From positions 1-8,790 of the forward strand of contig RFVZ01000104.1 of the NCBI GenBank assembly GCA_009922405.1: a DNA stretch of 8,790 bases, read 5' to 3'. Of the stretch, positions 6,726 through 8,790 are shown piece after piece. The stretch comes from Betaproteobacteria bacterium. GTDB lineage: Bacteria; Pseudomonadota; Gammaproteobacteria; Burkholderiales; Burkholderiaceae_E. Below the pieces are notes generated by a model that saw nothing but the letters and a program-made list of their open reading frames with translations, did not search any database and was not told the DNA's origin. How positions within the stretch are numbered: position 1 is the first letter of the stretch; every line of letters begins with the position of its first letter. The position numbers and the translations under genes were made by a program.

Positions 6726-6749
6726 CCGGGCATTGTCGCAGTGCCCGGA
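6725..6749 (-). promoter_or_regulatory. RNA hairpin directly against the dbpA start codon
   Basis: TCCGGGCA on the minus strand (6742-6749) pairs perfectly with TGCCCGGA (6725-6732). The second arm ends in the first A of the dbpA ATG. After one mismatch, two more pairs can close a 3-base loop. The arm fills the place where a ribosome binding site would be, and none is visible. It may limit dbpA translation or act as a weak terminator for the upstream lipase gene. There is no T-tract, and the loop does not resemble helix 92 of 23S rRNA. Confidence 0.5.
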
Positions 6750-6783
6750 CGATTCGACTCAATTTGAATCAATCAATGATCGC

Positions 6784-8115
6784 TCATTTCACCGTATCAA
6801 AAAGTGCCTTTGCCTGCGCGTGGCAGAAAGGCGGCTCGTAAGTGCCGTGATAGTTGCCGTAATAATTTGCAAACGCGGCCGATGTCGGATCAGTCGGTGC
6901 TTTACCGTTTGTTCCGTAGGTCGCCTGCACAAAACCATCCACATCAACCGTGCTGACGTTCGTCAAATTGCGGCTGTCAAAGTCGGCTTTCATCGGTACC
7001 TGATGTAAGGCGGGTGGTACCGTCGGATCGCCTGCGCCGCCGCAAAGCAGAAGCTTGGACTTAGGACTCCAGCCGAGCAGATCGTTCTTTTTGCCGGCCA
7101 GAAACAATCCGTTATTTGCGTTCGTCTGCGCATCGGCAATGAAGGCGCTCTGGAAGAGCGCATCACGCGCCTGTGTGGGCGTCTCGCCGTTCTTTCCCGG
7201 AAGCTTGCCCGAGGTCACGAGCGTGGTGTAGTCCAGCGTCGCGCTCGGCAGCAAGGTCTCAATGTACCCATCATAGGGAGCCTTAAAGGCATCTCCGACT
7301 TTTGAGTAGACGGTCCCATAGACCTTCTGCCAGGCAGTCACCAGATAGGGCACAAAGAACTGGTACCCGGCAATGACCGCAGTCGACTTAAGTGAACCCG
7401 ACATGTTGTATGGCCCAGCGAGGTGAGCTCCAGCAACCACATTAATTTCGCCGGCATTGTCGCGTTCGATCGCCCGATGCGCTGCCATCGAAGAATGTCC
7501 GCCTTGGGAGTAGCCGGTGAGCATGACCTTACCCGACAGGGTCGAACCGACTCCAGACGCGGCGCTGCGGGCCGCGCGGATCGAATCAATCACGGAGCTC
7601 GCCTCGCTATCGGCATGCAGATAGGGATGGTACGAGTACGTGGACTTGGCAAATCCGAGGTAATCCGTCGCCACCACGGTATACCCTTGGGCGGCATACA
7701 TGGCGGCGAGCAAGAAGGTCTCGCCGTCCGCAGGGTTAGCAAGCGTACGTGGCTTTTGAACGTCGGTGCCCTTGGCATAGGCGACGAGACCAGTCGGTGC
7801 CGTGCAATCGGTACCAGAAGGCACAAGCATGACGCCGGACGCATTGCTCAACTCACCCGATACGCCAATGGTGTTGTAGTTGAGCGAGACGACTTTTACA
7901 TCGCACTTCGCCGCGCCGGTCAACGCCTTGAACGGTCCCGCATCGATCGCCGCCTTTGGCAGAGTCGCGAGGACCACCGGCGAGTCGATCAGCGAGCCGC
8001 GGGCGGGGTTGTCATCTCCGCCGCACCCGGCCAATCCGGCGACGGCTGCGGCTAGGGCCGTCAGCAGAAACGGCCTGGCCGTCATCACAGATTTCATTCT
8101 AAATTTAGCATTCAT
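6784..8115 (-). CDS. Secreted lipase-like alpha/beta-hydrolase lipoprotein
   Basis: A 443-residue predicted exported esterase or lipase. The signal peptide is type II: a long basic n-region, the stretch FLLTALAAAVAGLAGC and lipobox L-A-G-C with Cys31, followed by GGDD. The catalytic core has the nucleophile elbow GYSQGG (Ser203), a probable acid in GGAGDPTVPP (Asp363) and a probable His in NYHGTYEPPFC (His423; His432 is the alternative). The layout resembles the secretory lipase family (PF03583 type). Four other cysteines (71, 104, 358, 431) could form two disulfides in the periplasm. A TTG at 8130 is in frame, but GGGGGAG at 8122-8128 overlaps it and is 6 bases before the ATG at 8113-8115, so the ATG is chosen. 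AGAATGAA occurs twice (start and Met7). The gene follows another serine hydrolase by 21 bp. The substrate is unknown. Confidence 0.88.
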   Translation of the reverse strand: MNAKFRMKSVMTARPFLLTALAAAVAGLAGCGGDDNPARGSLIDSPVVLATLPKAAIDAGPFKALTGAAKCDVKVVSLNYNTIGVSGELSNASGVMLVPSGTDCTAPTGLVAYAKGTDVQKPRTLANPADGETFLLAAMYAAQGYTVVATDYLGFAKSTYSYHPYLHADSEASSVIDSIRAARSAASGVGSTLSGKVMLTGYSQGGHSSMAAHRAIERDNAGEINVVAGAHLAGPYNMSGSLKSTAVIAGYQFFVPYLVTAWQKVYGTVYSKVGDAFKAPYDGYIETLLPSATLDYTTLVTSGKLPGKNGETPTQARDALFQSAFIADAQTNANNGLFLAGKKNDLLGWSPKSKLLLCGGAGDPTVPPALHQVPMKADFDSRNLTNVSTVDVDGFVQATYGTNGKAPTDPTSAAFANYYGNYHGTYEPPFCHAQAKALFDTVK

Positions 8116-8121
8116 TCTGTT

Positions 8122-8128
8122 CTCCCCC
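8122..8128 (-). promoter_or_regulatory. Ribosome binding site that decides the lipase start
   Basis: The minus strand reads GGGGGAG, AACAGA, ATG. This strong site with 6-base spacing supports the start at 8115 and argues against the TTG at 8130, which overlaps the site. Confidence 0.8.
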
Positions 8129-8136
8129 AAAAAATA

Positions 8137-8790
8137 TCAATCAACGATTGCCTGTGACACCAGATCCTTCATCATCCGCCGGTAGTAAGCCCGGAGCGGA
8201 CTCGGAGCCTGAGTCATGTAGACGGCACAGATTTGTTCTTTGGGCTCGGCCCAAAAATACGTCCCTGCATAACCAGCCCACGTGAATTCGCCCGGTGTGC
8301 CGTGAACTCCGGCAAGTCCGTCAGCCTGTCGAACCAGAAACCCAAGGCCGAAGGTGTAACCCTGCGTCCCGAGCAGCAACATCCCGGGGTTCACCGCGGT
8401 GCTGATGTTGGGTCCGAGGTGATCAGATGCCATCAGAGTGACCGTCGAACGCGACAGAATTCGGGCGCCATCAAGCTGCCCGCCATTGAGCATCGCTTGG
8501 CAGTAACGAAGGTAATCGCCCGCCGTACTCACACCGCCCGCACCACCCGAATCGTTGCCGGGCACTTTGCTGACGTCGATCAACTTGTTATCGACGCCTG
8601 TCGCGGGGTCTTTCGGAAATGCCTCTGCCAGGCGCCCCATCTTGTTCGGTGGCACGTGGAACCCGGTATCTGTCATCTTCAAAGGCGTGAATAGACGCTC
8701 CTGCATGAAATCAACCAGGCGCTTGCCAGTGACGGCTTCAACCACGCGGCCCTGAACATCCACGGAAAGGCTGTATTCCCAGGCCGTACC
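8137..8790 (-). CDS. Serine hydrolase, beta-lactamase/family VIII esterase type (5' end outside window)
   Basis: Partial gene: the frame is open to the right edge, giving the last 217 residues; the first start-like codon in the window (GTG 8761-8763) is internal. The product belongs to the beta-lactamase-related serine hydrolases (class C / EstB-like esterases, PF00144). Seen, numbered from the edge: W-E-Y-S-L at 4-8, where Tyr6 fits the catalytic Tyr of the Y-x-N/Y-S-x motif; VDVQGRVVEAVTGK, typical of the following helix; PLKMTDTGF; the loop SGGAGGVSTAGDYLRYCQAML around 81-101; and a final EFTWAGYAGTYFW around 168-180, which resembles the W-x-G element of family VIII esterases rather than a K/H-T-G box. 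This favours an esterase over a beta-lactamase. The nucleophile S-x-x-K and any signal peptide lie outside. It is the first visible gene of the minus-strand run, 21 bp before the lipase. Confidence 0.85.
   Translation of the reverse strand, partial: GTAWEYSLSVDVQGRVVEAVTGKRLVDFMQERLFTPLKMTDTGFHVPPNKMGRLAEAFPKDPATGVDNKLIDVSKVPGNDSGGAGGVSTAGDYLRYCQAMLNGGQLDGARILSRSTVTLMASDHLGPNISTAVNPGMLLLGTQGYTFGLGFLVRQADGLAGVHGTPGEFTWAGYAGTYFWAEPKEQICAVYMTQAPSPLRAYYRRMMKDLVSQAIVD

Noticed and set aside
7423..8055. 210-codon open frame on the + strand opposite the lipase gene
   Set aside because: Arg-rich, no recognisable domain, and it covers the lipase signal peptide and active-site regions in antisense.
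8233..8694. 153-codon open frame on the + strand opposite the serine hydrolase gene
   Set aside because: Antisense shadow of a conserved coding region with no family resemblance.
1..8790. Defence island, phage, mobile element or biosynthetic cluster
   Set aside because: No transposase, integrase, nuclease, toxin-antitoxin, Cas or synthase genes and no terminal repeats are seen. All genes belong to common chromosomal families.

Overview
The window looks like ordinary chromosomal DNA from a GC-rich proteobacterium, most likely a betaproteobacterium of the Burkholderiales type. This is inferred from the gene families present (a BON lipoprotein, DUF1993, a DUF4136 lipoprotein, a YbfB-type MFS transporter, DbpA) and from the overall style of the genes. 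No rRNA or other phylogenetic marker is present, so the placement is tentative. I see no tRNA or rRNA gene, insertion sequence, integrase, CRISPR array or phage gene, and no clear frameshifted gene. Coding density is very high: the longest stretch without a gene is about 150 bp.

Layout, left to right. (1) The 3' part of a flavin-dependent monooxygenase gene on the + strand runs in from the left edge and stops at 1104. (2) It converges on a small minus-strand BON-domain lipoprotein gene (1160-1483), with a GC-rich hairpin between the two. (3) A 151-bp divergent intergenic region carries a 9-bp tandem repeat (CCTACAGGR). (4) A plus-strand DUF1993 gene follows (1635-2141). (5) From 2177 to the right edge everything is on the minus strand. 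In transcription order these are a serine hydrolase of the beta-lactamase/family VIII esterase fold (cut by the right edge), a secreted lipase-like alpha/beta-hydrolase lipoprotein, the DEAD-box RNA helicase DbpA, a YbfB-type MFS transporter, a DUF4136 lipoprotein, and a 3-hydroxyisobutyryl-CoA hydrolase-type enzyme.

The minus-strand run is tightly packed. The serine hydrolase and lipase are 21 bp apart. DbpA and the transporter overlap by 4 bp (TTGA). The transporter and the DUF4136 gene are 2 bp apart, and DUF4136 and the hydrolase are 15 bp apart. The last four genes therefore probably form one transcript (dbpA-MFS-DUF4136-hydrolase), and the two extracytoplasmic hydrolases form a second unit or the front of the same one. 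The grouping mixes ribosome assembly, export, cell envelope and valine catabolism, and no shared pathway is evident.

Several start codons needed correcting by their ribosome binding sites. The lipase most likely starts at 8115 rather than at a TTG at 8130, and DUF4136 at 4012 rather than at a GTG at 4018. The transporter uses TTG and the CoA hydrolase GTG. I found no convincing new multi-gene system. The most worthwhile non-coding signals are the 9-bp repeat at 1572-1604 and an 8-bp hairpin lying directly against the dbpA start codon.
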